Shown piece by piece: positions 55,281-64,000 of a stretch of 64,000 nucleotides of DNA. The stretch comes from Taklimakanibacter sp050246735 (lineage in GTDB: Bacteria; Pseudomonadota; Alphaproteobacteria; Rhizobiales; Aestuariivirgaceae). Location: positions 43,384 through 107,383 of the forward strand of contig JBFWVM010000018.1 of the NCBI GenBank assembly GCA_050246735.1, in the 5' to 3' direction. Made by a program: the position numbers and the translations under genes. Positions within the stretch are counted from its first letter, which is position 1. The number at the start of each line of letters is the position of its first letter. The notes under the pieces were generated by a model, which saw only the letters and a list, made by a program, of their open reading frames with translations, ran no database searches and was not told where the DNA came from.

Positions 55281-58200
55281 TCAGAACTCGAGGTCCAGGC
55301 CGGCTCTGAAAGACTGGTCGCCGACGCCGGCGCCGAACATGCCGCCATAGGAGACGCCCAGGCTGGCGGCCGCCGAGACCGCATAGTCGAGACCGGCTTC
55401 GATCATGGCCGCATCGCGTGCGACCGGCACGCCGGCGATGGTGAATGCATCGCCGCCGCCGAAACGCATCGCCGCCTCCGGAACGACATCGCCGAAGGCG
55501 TGCCGCCAGCCGAACATGCCCGTCGCCGTCAGGCTCGCTCCGTCGAGATCGAACGTCGCCGAGGCGCGCAAACCAAGCATCGTGAAGGTCGCATCGGTCG
55601 AGCCGCCGGCTCCCGAAAGCGCCGCAGCCCCGTCCTTCTCGGTGAATCCATCAGCGTGCAGGCTCACATAGGCGAGGCCGGCAAACGGCTCGAAAGCGAC
55701 GCTGCCGGCCTTGACGCCGCAACCGAGCTCGCCGAAGACCTGCGCCGTGCCGGCGTCGTAGCCGCCCTTCAGGCGATCATCGAAGCCGGGGATCGCCACC
55801 GCTCGGCTCGTCGAAATGCCGTGCCACGTGTAGGCAATGCCGGTTCTGAGAGCCAGATCGCCCCACCGCGCGCCGCCATACAGGCCGGCATGATAGTTGT
55901 CGCTCCGGCCCGACGAGTGGCGGTCCTTCACGTCGAAGCTGGTCCGGCTGTAGCCCGCGACCGCGCCGAAGCGCCAGGTGTCGAACATCGGGACGTCCGC
56001 GCCGAAGAAGACGCCGCCGGTCGAGCGCTCGAGGCGCGCCGCGTTGCCGTCGCCTGACGCATGGCCCCAGGAGCCGAACGCCCGGCCCCAGACCGCGAAG
56101 CGGTCCGTGGTGGCGGCCGATGTCTGCGGCCCGCTTTCGCCATAGGTGACGACCGGATCGTTCGACGCGCCCACGCTGCCGAAGGCCGCGCGGATGCGAT
56201 CGCCGGCGGCGCTGCGGACGAAGCGGCTGTCTTCGATCAGGGCCGCCTTTGCAGACGCATGGATCTCGCCCGAGAGCGCATCGAAGCTCGCCCGCACGAC
56301 GTCTTCGTCATCGGCCAGCGCGATGGAGCGCCAGATCGGATCGGCGCTGCCGAGCGTGTCGATGGCGGTGCCCGTGGCGATCTGGTTGCGAGTCCGTCCG
56401 GCGCCGGCGAAGGCGAGGTCGTTGCGCGCGAGCGTCAGCGTGACGTCGTTGCCGTCGCCGCCCGCATAGTCGAGGAGCGCATCGAGGAAGAGCAGGTTCT
56501 GCGCCACCTGCCCGAACGACCCGACCGCCGCGCCGGCGCTCTGCTTGTCTATGATGGTGAAGGGGCCGTTGAGGACGTCCCAGCTCGCCGCATCCGCCGG
56601 CGAGAGCATGAGGTCGAGGATGGCGCCGGAGATATCGACCGATCCGGCCGCCACGATCCTGTCGGCCGCGGCCGGCGTCGCCTCGACGCGCAGCGTGCCA
56701 TGGTTCACATAATCGCCGGCGACGATCTGCGCGCCGATGGAATTGCCCGGCGCATGCACAGCACCTGCCGCGATGGTCACGGCGGTGCCGGGCGAGCCGA
56801 TGGTGCCGGCGCCGCCCAGCAGACCGCCGGCGCCGATCGTCAGAGCGCCGCCGAGCGCGCCGCCGATAGCGGTTCCGACGATCAGCCGGTTGCCGCCTGC
56901 GACCGTCGTCATGCCGGCAAAGGCCGACGAATCGCCCGTCAGCGTCACGGCGCCCGAACCCTTGAGCTCGAAGATGCCCGAGCCGGCGAGGACGCCGGCA
57001 TAGGCGGCGTCCTCGCCCTGATCGAAGGCCAGCCGCCCTGCGGAGCCGATCGCGCCGCCGCCGCCGAAGCGATCCGCCGCCGTGATCAGGCCGCCCGCGT
57101 CGATCGTCCAGTCGAGAGTGGACGTGCCTGTCAAAACAAGATCGCCGGCGCCGCGCTTGATCATCGCGCCGTCGACGCCGCCATGGCCGGCAATGTTGCC
57201 GGCAAAGCCGGCATTCGCGGCCTGGTCGAACACGACCGTCCCGGCAGTGCCGATGTCGCCGCGGATCGCGCCGGCGTCACCCACCAGCGAGCCGGCTTTG
57301 ACGATGGTGCCGCCGGCATAGCTGTTGCTCCCGGTGAGGATCAGCGTGCCAAGATCGCTCTTGACCAGGGTGGAGGCGCCCGTCAGGTCGGAGGCGATGG
57401 TCGCGGTCATGCCGGCGCCGCCCGCCGACCCGTCGCCGACCCGGATGAGGGTTTCGCCGCCCCCGCCCTGGAGCGCGACCGCATCGCCCTCGAGCCTGTA
57501 GCCGTCGGCGGCGAACTGCATGCCGGCGACGCCGATCGCCCCGGGCGCGGCGTCCACCGCCACCAGCCCTCCGCTGCCCTGGAACACGGCGAAGGTCGGG
57601 TTCGGCTGATAGGGACCGTTCGGTGTGCCGCCGACGCCGGTCCAGTTGCGCCCATCCCGGCTCCATGTCCCCGCCCCGCCGTCGACGACGCCGTTGTCGT
57701 GGAGCGCGGAATTGCCGCCGTCCCAGAAACCGAGCGTCAGCCCGGCCGTCGAGACGAGGTTGACCTGCTTGTCCACTGAAGTCTGGACCTCGAGGTTGTC
57801 GGCCAGCACGCCACCGGGCAGGGTGCCGATCGCCAGTCCATTGTCGGTCAGCGTGCCGCCATAGTCGAAGAGGCGATAGACGCCCGCGCCGAAGCCTCCC
57901 AGGTCGGCAATGCCGAGCGTCCCGTCGAGAGTCAGGTTGCCGCCGACGTCGAACAGCGCATCGGAAGGCGCTCCGCCCAGCGCGACGTCGACGCGACTCG
58001 TGCCGTCCATCAGCACGTCGCCGCCGATGGTCAGCGACTGTCCCTGCGTCCCGGCCAGGATGCCGCCGCCGGTGAAGTCGCCGCTGCCGGTGATCGTGCC
58101 CATGCCGGAGACGGTGCCCGCCGTGCCGGCCGCGACATCGCCGCCGAACGTCCCGTCGACCACGAAGCGGCCGCCGGTCACGGTCGCCGATCCGCCAAGC

Positions 58201-59630
58201 GCATCGGCGACCGTCAGCGTGCCGCCCGACACTGTGGCCGTGCCGGTGAAGGCGGACGAGTCGCCGGTGAGAAGGGTCGTTCCCGCATGGTGATGGATCT
58301 CTCCACCACCGGACAGATCAGGCGAAAACACGTAGCCGCTCGCGGTATGGTTGAACACGATCCGGCCATCGCCGTCGCCGAAGACGATGGAGCCCGCGTT
58401 CAGCGTGCCCGGCGCCATCGCCATGGTCCCCGCCCGCGCCCCGATATTCATGACGCCGGTCGAGCCGGCTGCGATCCCGACCGAGACGGCTCCCGGATTC
58501 CCGCTGGCGTTCTTCACCCGGACCTCGCCGCCCTCGGCGATCGTCAGGGTGGCCGCGCCTTCCGCCCCGACATCGAGCCCCTCGGTACTGAGCCACAAGG
58601 AGCCGGCGCCCGTCACGGTCACCTCGGCGACGGCGCTGGCCGATCTCGCGATCGTCGCATGGCCGTTGCCGACGCTGCCGCCATCCTCGACGAGAAGCGT
58701 CGCGGGGTCCGTCATTATGTAGCCGCCCAGCCCGCCGACCACCAGATCGCCGCCGCCGCCGCCAAAGACGAAAGGACCGATCCCCCAATGCGACCCCGGC
58801 CCCGTCACCACGACCCTGCCATTCGCCCCGGCGGCATTGGCATGGGCGATCTCCGCGTAAGCGCTCAAGACCCGTCCGCCGTTGCTGATGGTGAGGGTGG
58901 CATCGCTGAATTCGTAGTAACCGACATAGAGACTGCCGCCGGCGAGATCCTCGCCGCGGATCAGCCATGTCGATCCCGGCCCGTCCACGACGACGGTTCC
59001 GGTGCCGCCGGAATCCACGGCCGGACGGCCCCCGATATAGCCGTCGGTGTTGGTCACCTGACCGCCCCCGGTGATCGAGAGCGTCCCCGATCCCTGCATC
59101 CCCACCGAGAGATAGTCGCTGAGCGTCCAGGTCGAGCCTGAGCCGGCCACGCTTGCCGTGCCGTCGCCGAAAACGGCGCCGACCCAGCCGACGCCGCTGT
59201 TGACGCTTCCGCCGTCCATTATGTCGAGCGTGCCGGAACCCACGCAGCCCGCGCAAAGAAGGTCTGTAAGATTCCAGGTCGAGCCGGGGCCTGCCACCAC
59301 GACCGAACCGCCCTCCGAGGCTACGCCGATATAACCGCCGAGGCCGGACACGATTCCACCATCCAGCACCGACAGTCGGCCCTTGGCGATGGTGAAAGTC
59401 CTTGCCGACGCGGTGGTCGGTCCCGACACGACAGCCGTGCCGCCATTGGAGATACTGGCATCGTCTATGTCGGCGGGCACCGATCCGTCTTCCCAGTTGG
59501 TCGAGGTGAACCAGTCTCCGCTGCCGGGATTGCTCCATTCGTCCGCGGCCGCCGGAGGCATGATCAGGAAAGCGGAAAGCAGGGCGAACGGCGCGACCGC
59601 CGCGCGTGCCCGGGTCCGCGGCAGCCCCAT
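55281..59630 (-). CDS. Type V autotransporter with beta-strand repeat passenger
   Basis: A 1449-residue secreted protein. Signal peptide GLPRTRARAAVAPFALLSAF-LIMPPAAA, mature start DEWSNPGSGDWFTSTNWEDG. Repeats of about 45-50 residues with cores GSTWxLxDxLxVGxxGSGTL and xIxxGGxVxNxxGxIG fill about residues 85-430, followed by autotransporter-associated strand repeats (GSNSYAGGTIVKAGSLVGD; VTLTGDSSAFAGMTTVAGGN). The last 275 residues are a barrel (DRFAVWGRAFGSWGHASGDG) ending LDLEF. ATG at 59630 gives a clean signal peptide; the frame is open to 59963. Divergent from the AraC regulator, which may control it. Confidence 0.92.
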   Translation of the reverse strand: MGLPRTRARAAVAPFALLSAFLIMPPAAADEWSNPGSGDWFTSTNWEDGSVPADIDDASISNGGTAVVSGPTTASARTFTIAKGRLSVLDGGIVSGLGGYIGVASEGGSVVVAGPGSTWNLTDLLCAGCVGSGTLDIMDGGSVNSGVGWVGAVFGDGTASVAGSGSTWTLSDYLSVGMQGSGTLSITGGGQVTNTDGYIGGRPAVDSGGTGTVVVDGPGSTWLIRGEDLAGGSLYVGYYEFSDATLTISNGGRVLSAYAEIAHANAAGANGRVVVTGPGSHWGIGPFVFGGGGGDLVVGGLGGYIMTDPATLLVEDGGSVGNGHATIARSASAVAEVTVTGAGSLWLSTEGLDVGAEGAATLTIAEGGEVRVKNASGNPGAVSVGIAAGSTGVMNIGARAGTMAMAPGTLNAGSIVFGDGDGRIVFNHTASGYVFSPDLSGGGEIHHHAGTTLLTGDSSAFTGTATVSGGTLTVADALGGSATVTGGRFVVDGTFGGDVAAGTAGTVSGMGTITGSGDFTGGGILAGTQGQSLTIGGDVLMDGTSRVDVALGGAPSDALFDVGGNLTLDGTLGIADLGGFGAGVYRLFDYGGTLTDNGLAIGTLPGGVLADNLEVQTSVDKQVNLVSTAGLTLGFWDGGNSALHDNGVVDGGAGTWSRDGRNWTGVGGTPNGPYQPNPTFAVFQGSGGLVAVDAAPGAIGVAGMQFAADGYRLEGDAVALQGGGGETLIRVGDGSAGGAGMTATIASDLTGASTLVKSDLGTLILTGSNSYAGGTIVKAGSLVGDAGAIRGDIGTAGTVVFDQAANAGFAGNIAGHGGVDGAMIKRGAGDLVLTGTSTLDWTIDAGGLITAADRFGGGGAIGSAGRLAFDQGEDAAYAGVLAGSGIFELKGSGAVTLTGDSSAFAGMTTVAGGNRLIVGTAIGGALGGALTIGAGGLLGGAGTIGSPGTAVTIAAGAVHAPGNSIGAQIVAGDYVNHGTLRVEATPAAADRIVAAGSVDISGAILDLMLSPADAASWDVLNGPFTIIDKQSAGAAVGSFGQVAQNLLFLDALLDYAGGDGNDVTLTLARNDLAFAGAGRTRNQIATGTAIDTLGSADPIWRSIALADDEDVVRASFDALSGEIHASAKAALIEDSRFVRSAAGDRIRAAFGSVGASNDPVVTYGESGPQTSAATTDRFAVWGRAFGSWGHASGDGNAARLERSTGGVFFGADVPMFDTWRFGAVAGYSRTSFDVKDRHSSGRSDNYHAGLYGGARWGDLALRTGIAYTWHGISTSRAVAIPGFDDRLKGGYDAGTAQVFGELGCGVKAGSVAFEPFAGLAYVSLHADGFTEKDGAAALSGAGGSTDATFTMLGLRASATFDLDGASLTATGMFGWRHAFGDVVPEAAMRFGGGDAFTIAGVPVARDAAMIEAGLDYAVSAAASLGVSYGGMFGAGVGDQSFRAGLDLEF

Positions 59631-59866
59631 CCCGTCTTCGGCGCGATACGAATGCCGGTAGAAAAGCTTCCGCAGAGTTTGTTTCCCCCCTCCAACGGGC
59701 GGATTATAGGAGAAGGCAAGCCGGCGTAATTTCCCGTGCGTCCGTATCTCTTGTCCCACAGTCCAATCGCAGTCTTGCCCGCCCGGCCGCATTGCCTCAG
59801 GATGTCCATGCCGGCACATCGGCGGCGGACGAATTTCGCCCGCGAAACATCCGGAAAGGAGCGGAT

Positions 59867-60907
59867 ATGGGGGGCCATGCAGCCGTCTCGCGAACACGAT
59901 TCTCCACCGAGGGGCTGTCCGGCCGTGAGGGGTGGAAAGCCTGGCGCAGCGTGTTCGCGCCACTCTTCGACATCAAGGGGGCGGACGAACCGGCAGCGTT
60001 TCGGGCCGACATCGACGCATTCGAGTTGCCGACGATGGTCGTGGCGCGGATCGACTTCTACGGCGTGCAGCAGACCGGGCTGCGTTCGGGAGAACTGATC
60101 CGCGCGAGCGGGCTGGATCACTACGCGATCGAGCTATGCCTGGAGTCCGATCTCTATTGCTGCGAGGGGCGCAACGGAACCGCCCGGATAGGGGCCGGAA
60201 ACATCCTGGTGCTGGATTTGAGCCAGACCAGCACGCTGACGGCGTCGAACTCCGCCACGATCGCACTGACGGTGCCCCGCGCCGTCCTCGACCGTCACTG
60301 CCCCGGAATCGAAAGCCTCCACGGAGCCCGGATCGCAGAGTCGGGACTCTCCCGGCTGCTGGCCGATCACATGCTGTCCCTGTATCGCCGTCTTCCGGAC
60401 ATGACTGCGGATGAAGCGGACACGGCCTCGAAGGCGACGGTGACGCTGGCCGGCGCCTGCCTTGCCCCTTCCGCCGAGCGGATTGCCGGGGCCGGCGGCA
60501 TTATCGAGCGCACCGTGCTCGATCGGGCCAGGCGGTACATCGAAAGCCGGCTCGACGACCCGCATCTCACACCGGCGGCGATCTGCGGGGCGATCGGCGC
60601 CTCGCGGTCGAGCCTCTATCACCTGTTCCGGCAGTGCGGCGGAGTTGCCCGCTATATCCAGGAGCGCCGCCTGAGATGCGTCCATGCCGCATTGCGCGAT
60701 CCGGCGGAATGGCGCAGCATTTCGCAACTGGCTTATGGACATGGCTTCACGAGCGCCGCGCACTTCAGCCGCGCGTTTCGCAATCTGTTCGGCTGTTCGC
60801 CGCGCGACGTCAAGGAACTGGCGCGAATGCGCGCCATGCTCGCCCCCAGAGAGGCCATGACGACAACCCTGGTCGAGGATTGCCTGAAGAATCTGCAAGC
60901 CCGCTGA
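59867..60907 (+). CDS. AraC-family transcriptional regulator
   Basis: A 346-residue regulator. N-terminal ligand/oligomerisation domain (about 20-210, with GLDHYAIELCLESDLYCCEG and GAGNILVLDLSQ) of the AraC-binding-like type, and a C-terminal pair of HTH motifs (LTPAAICGAIGASRSSLYHL; QLAYGHGFTSAAHFSRAFRN). ATG at 59867 follows AAGGAG. Divergent from the second autotransporter across 236 bases, so that gene is a likely target. Confidence 0.93.
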   Translation: MGGHAAVSRTRFSTEGLSGREGWKAWRSVFAPLFDIKGADEPAAFRADIDAFELPTMVVARIDFYGVQQTGLRSGELIRASGLDHYAIELCLESDLYCCEGRNGTARIGAGNILVLDLSQTSTLTASNSATIALTVPRAVLDRHCPGIESLHGARIAESGLSRLLADHMLSLYRRLPDMTADEADTASKATVTLAGACLAPSAERIAGAGGIIERTVLDRARRYIESRLDDPHLTPAAICGAIGASRSSLYHLFRQCGGVARYIQERRLRCVHAALRDPAEWRSISQLAYGHGFTSAAHFSRAFRNLFGCSPRDVKELARMRAMLAPREAMTTTLVEDCLKNLQAR

Positions 60908-61030
60908 GTGATCCTGCCGCCGTTCGGCTTTCGCCGGACATTCCGCGGCCAGTCCCCTCCAGCACAGGTGAATCGCGAACCTGCCGGACAGTCCTGTGAC
61001 TTCCCGCTCCGGTAAGGCTAACATGCGGCC

Positions 61031-61411
61031 ATGACCTACCCCAAAGCATCGCTGCGCATCGAATTCGGCCCGGAGCAGCGTATCGGGCCGGGCAAGGTGC
61101 GGCTTCTCGAGCTCGTGGCCGGGACGGGATCGATCTCGGCGGCGGCGCGCGAGATGGACATGTCCTACCGGCGCGCCTGGCTCCTGATCGACGAGATGAA
61201 CCGCATGTTCAAGGAGCCGGTCATCGCCGCCGTGACGGGCGGCGCCCATGGCGGCGGCGCGCGGCTCACCGATCTCGGCCGGAACGTCGTCGCGACCTAT
61301 CGCGCCATCGAGGCCGACTCGGCCCAGATCCTGAGCAAGAGGCTGGGCAAGGTGCTGGGCCAGGTGTCCGTGGCGCAGCCCGCGACCGGCCGCCGCGCGA
61401 AACGGGCCTGA
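61031..61411 (+). CDS. ModE-type winged-helix regulator (N-terminal domain only)
   Basis: A 126-residue protein with the ModE/LysR-like HTH: GPGKVRLLELVAGTGSISAA, AREMDMSYRRAWLLIDEMN and GGAHGGGARLTDLGRNVVAT. The molybdate-binding C-terminal domains of full ModE are absent, and no molybdate transport gene is visible, so the signal it answers is unknown. Confidence 0.9.
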   Translation: MTYPKASLRIEFGPEQRIGPGKVRLLELVAGTGSISAAAREMDMSYRRAWLLIDEMNRMFKEPVIAAVTGGAHGGGARLTDLGRNVVATYRAIEADSAQILSKRLGKVLGQVSVAQPATGRRAKRA

Positions 61412-61415
61412 CCGC

Positions 61416-62996
61416 TCAGCCGGCCGCGAGATCGCCCAGGGCGGCCTTCAGCGGAGCCAGATGCTTCTCATAGGCGCGCCACGCCTCGACCGACGAGGTG
61501 TAGATCGGCTGGCGCACCTGCCAGCGGCTGGGTGTGCTCACCGACCGCTCGGTGTCGTGGAAGGCCAGGCAGGCATCGTCCCAGCCGAGCCCGGTGAAGG
61601 CGATGAGCGCCCGGCTCATGCGCTCCTGCGCGGCGACCATCTCCTCATAGGAGAGATCGAAAATCTCGAGCGGCAGCACCTCTTTCCAGTGCCGCATGAG
61701 GCGATGATATTCCCGGTAATAGAGGCCGAGCGTCTCGAGGTCGCGATTGTAGGCGTGCGAAGCGTTGAACGATTGCATGAAGCAGGACAGGCAGTTGTCC
61801 ATCGGATCGCGCCGGCAATGAACGATCCTCGCCTTCGGAAGGCTGAGGGCGATGAGGCCCAGATACTCGAAATTGTGCGGAAGCTTATTGACGATGCGCC
61901 GGGCGCGGACGCCGCGTCCGATGCTCGCGACATAGCGGCTGCCCAGCTCGGCGACAGTGCCGGCCGCGACGGCGCGGATCGATCGCGGGAAGTTCGGGCT
62001 GCGCGGCGCATCGAATTCCATGTCCCTCAGAATATCGTTGAAATCGGTGCGCTCTCCGGCGCCCCAGATCGAAGGATGGCTCGCCAGGATCTGCTCGGTG
62101 AGCGTCGTTCCCGAACGCGGCATGCCCACGACGAAGATGGGCGCGTCCGAAGCATGGCCGAAACCCATGCGCGCGGCGAAGAAGGCCTTGTCGAAGGTCG
62201 CGATCATCCGGTCGACGAATTCCCTGTACGCCTTCAGATCATAATCGACCTTCGCGGCATTCTTCGACGCCTTGAACTGGGCGAAAGCCTCGTCATGGCG
62301 CTTGAGATCATGGAACATCTTGCCGGCGGCGTGATGCAGCGTGACCGGATTGGCCGGCTCGGGCGGCCGCTCGAGGAGCTCTTCGATCCGTGCGACTTCG
62401 GGCTCGGCGGCGGTGAACTTGTGGGAGACGGCATAGCCGAGAAGGGCGCGGGCATTGCCCGGCTGGGCATCGAGGAGGGCGCGGAAGCGCGCCTCGGCCT
62501 GCGGCAATTCGCCGATCTCGACCAGCGTTTCGGCAAGACCGAGCTCGGCTTCGAGGTTGCGCGGCGCGAAAGCCAGCGCCCGCTCGAAGCTCTGCCTGGC
62601 CTCCTCGCCCTTGCCGAGCTTGCGATAGGCCTTGCCGAGCGAGATCAGGGTGGGGATCAGCCGGGGCTCGAGTGAGAGCGCCTTGCGGAAGGCCGCGGCG
62701 GCCTTGTCATGTTGATCGTCGAGCAGATAGACGTTGCCGAGATTGTTCCGGATCGTCGCATCCCTGGGAGCATGCCTGACCGCGAGGCTCAGGAGACGGA
62801 TCGCTTCGTCGAGCCGTTTCGCTTCGACCGCCAGAAGCCCGAGGAAGCTCAGCGCCTGGGGATGATCCGGATATTGGCGGAGCACCAGCTGGTAGCAGTA
62901 CTCCGCCTCCCTGAACCGCTTCTGGCGGTAGAAAGCGAGGCCCCGCGCCAGGGTTCCCGCAATGCCGGCCTTGCCGGGCTTGAGCTCGAGCTTCAT
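61416..62996 (-). CDS. TPR-containing sulfotransferase family protein
   Basis: A 526-residue protein with TPR units at about residues 15-245 (GLAFYRQKRFREAEYCYQLV; NLGNVYLLDDQHDKAAAAFR) and a sulfotransferase domain from about 285. The PAPS phosphate loop is FVVGMPRSGTTLTEQIL (288-304) and the 3'-phosphate region is HCRRDPMDNCLSCFMQSF. It would sulfate a carbohydrate, peptide or other acceptor, unknown here. ATG at 62996. Convergent with the ModE-like gene, 4 bases away. Confidence 0.93.
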   Translation of the reverse strand: MKLELKPGKAGIAGTLARGLAFYRQKRFREAEYCYQLVLRQYPDHPQALSFLGLLAVEAKRLDEAIRLLSLAVRHAPRDATIRNNLGNVYLLDDQHDKAAAAFRKALSLEPRLIPTLISLGKAYRKLGKGEEARQSFERALAFAPRNLEAELGLAETLVEIGELPQAEARFRALLDAQPGNARALLGYAVSHKFTAAEPEVARIEELLERPPEPANPVTLHHAAGKMFHDLKRHDEAFAQFKASKNAAKVDYDLKAYREFVDRMIATFDKAFFAARMGFGHASDAPIFVVGMPRSGTTLTEQILASHPSIWGAGERTDFNDILRDMEFDAPRSPNFPRSIRAVAAGTVAELGSRYVASIGRGVRARRIVNKLPHNFEYLGLIALSLPKARIVHCRRDPMDNCLSCFMQSFNASHAYNRDLETLGLYYREYHRLMRHWKEVLPLEIFDLSYEEMVAAQERMSRALIAFTGLGWDDACLAFHDTERSVSTPSRWQVRQPIYTSSVEAWRAYEKHLAPLKAALGDLAAG

Positions 62997-63079
62997 GGCA
63001 TCAGCCAAACATATTGCCGGACCGGCAGCAAACAAAGGGCCGGCGATGCGCCAGCCCTGAATCTCGTGGCCGATGGAAA

Positions 63080-63798
63080 TCAGAAGCCGAGACTGATGCC
63101 GCCTATGACATTGTGGCTCCACATCCAGCCGGCGTTGTACTCGTCTATTCCCTGGAACAGATCCACTTCGCCGTCGAATTTGGGTCCATCTATCCCGCGC
63201 AACCGGTAGCCGACATCCAGCGTGACATGCTCCCATGCCTGCCATCTGAGGCCGGCGCCGACCTGAAAGGCAAACGCAACCTGCGAATCGTCAAATATGG
63301 GGTCAAAATCCGTACTGTCGGGGTAGCCGACATCCGCATCGACAATCGCCAGACCGGCGCCGCCGCCAATATAGGGCTTGAGCTCCTCGCTCAGGGGCAC
63401 GTCGTACCAGAGATTGGCCATGAAGGTCACGATACCGAACTGCCCGTGCCCGTCGTAGGTGTCGTTCCGGCCGTCCGGCGCATCATAATCGATGTCCTTG
63501 ACGTCGTTCTCGGAGTAAGCCACTTCAAGCTCGACACGCAGATCATTGGTCAAGTGAGTGCCGACGGCGCCACCGATATGAATCCGGTGTCCGTATTGAT
63601 CTTCGCCTCATATGTCCCATCGTAGCCGACATATTCGTATTTGGTCTTGACGTCGTCCAGAAACGACACGCCGCCGAACAGGCTGATATACCAAGCGGCG
63701 GGCTCCACGACCGGCTCGATGTCGGCGGCTCGGGCGGAGGACGTGCCCAGCGCTATCGCGCCGGCGGCGACGGCCATCAAAAGGTGCTTTTTCACCAT
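63080..63798 (-). pseudogene. Outer-membrane beta-barrel protein split by a frameshift
   Basis: The first frame (63798 to about 63575) gives a signal peptide (VKKHLLMAVAAGAIALGTSS-ARA) and WYISLFGGVSFLDDVKTKYE; it would stop at 63550. The second frame continues the barrel (GGAVGTHLTNDLRVELEVAY, PLSEELKPYIGGGAGLAIVD) to a final ISLGF. They join at ATAT (63576-63579): losing one AT restores GFIGGAVGTHL. About 239 residues if repaired. It may be inactive, phase-variable, or a sequence error. Confidence 0.82.
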
Positions 63799-63959
63799 GT
63801 CGAATCCCCCAAGAAGGATCGTCGCGTAAGGTGCGGCAGCATTTGCCCGCAGTCAATTGGCCGCCCGGGGGCACCAGGGCCACGAATTCGGGTTAACGGG
63901 CTTTTGGGATTGCAGATTGGGTGATTCCATGGGTGCTTCATTGATTCGGAGCGCTTGCC

Positions 63960-64000
63960 ATGGTCATTTCTGCCCTTGAAGGTTTCGAGAAGCCCCGCTT
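63960..64000 (+). CDS. Possible start of a gene running off the window
   Basis: ATG at 63960 opens VISALEGFEKPR with no stop before the window ends; GGAG lies about 10 bases upstream. Only 13 codons are visible, so neither reality nor product can be judged. The 160 bases before it are non-coding and hold the promoter of the leftward barrel gene. Confidence 0.3.
   Translation, partial: MVISALEGFEKPR

Overview
The window is about 64 kb of a high-GC chromosome from an alphaproteobacterium, most likely of the order Hyphomicrobiales (Rhizobiales). The evidence is codon use, the gene complement and two conserved core blocks: secA / parvulin / argJ / mutT / GNAT at the left, and methyltransferase / comF / grxC / nitrilase / DUF1178 / ubiG / lysC / ptsP / RodZ-like / prfA / prmC / DUF4167 / clpB in the middle. 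Genus cannot be read from the sequence alone. No tRNA, rRNA, CRISPR array, phage or insertion sequence was recognised.

Region 1 (1-5218) is housekeeping: the 5' part of secA, a periplasmic parvulin, argJ, mutT and an acetyltransferase. Region 2 (5229-28180) is a 23 kb catabolic island that looks inserted into the core block. It has a minus-strand operon of SDR dehydrogenase, two kinds of hot-dog hydratase and an acyl-CoA ligase (mostly ATGA-overlapped), and a divergent PLP aminotransferase. A TetR regulator lies divergent from an operon of a cysteine-less thiolase-fold protein, its DUF35 partner, an M20 amidohydrolase and an RraA-type aldolase. A spermidine/opine-type ABC importer lies divergent from an operon of a hydantoinase-B-like subunit, a complete branched-chain-type ABC importer and a hydantoinase-A-like subunit. 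Four near-identical copies of a 20-bp dyad operator (TGA-N3-TGA-N2-TCA-N3-TCA) sit in the three divergent promoter regions, which ties the island into one probable TetR regulon. I read it as an uptake and degradation pathway for a nitrogen-containing organic acid or amide that is deaminated or hydrolysed, CoA-activated, hydrated, oxidised and cleaved between carbons. The substrate is unknown. This is the best candidate for an undescribed system here.

Region 3 (28190-46272) returns to core genes: a methyltransferase with an apparent CTG start, ilvD, comF, grxC, a nitrilase-family amidase, DUF1178, ubiG, lysC, ptsP, a RodZ-like protein, prfA-prmC, DUF4167 and clpB (with a heat-shock-like promoter).

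Region 4 (46300-64000) is accessory and surface-related: a VapBC-type toxin-antitoxin pair with a 12-bp inverted-repeat operator, a broken autotransporter tail next to an intact large autotransporter under an AT-rich upstream region, a small Lys/Tyr-rich secreted protein behind an EcfG-like stress promoter, an amino-acid ABC permease and binding protein with no ATPase, 3-hydroxybutyrate dehydrogenase, a second autotransporter divergent from an AraC regulator, a ModE-like regulator, a TPR-sulfotransferase, and a frameshifted outer-membrane beta-barrel gene.
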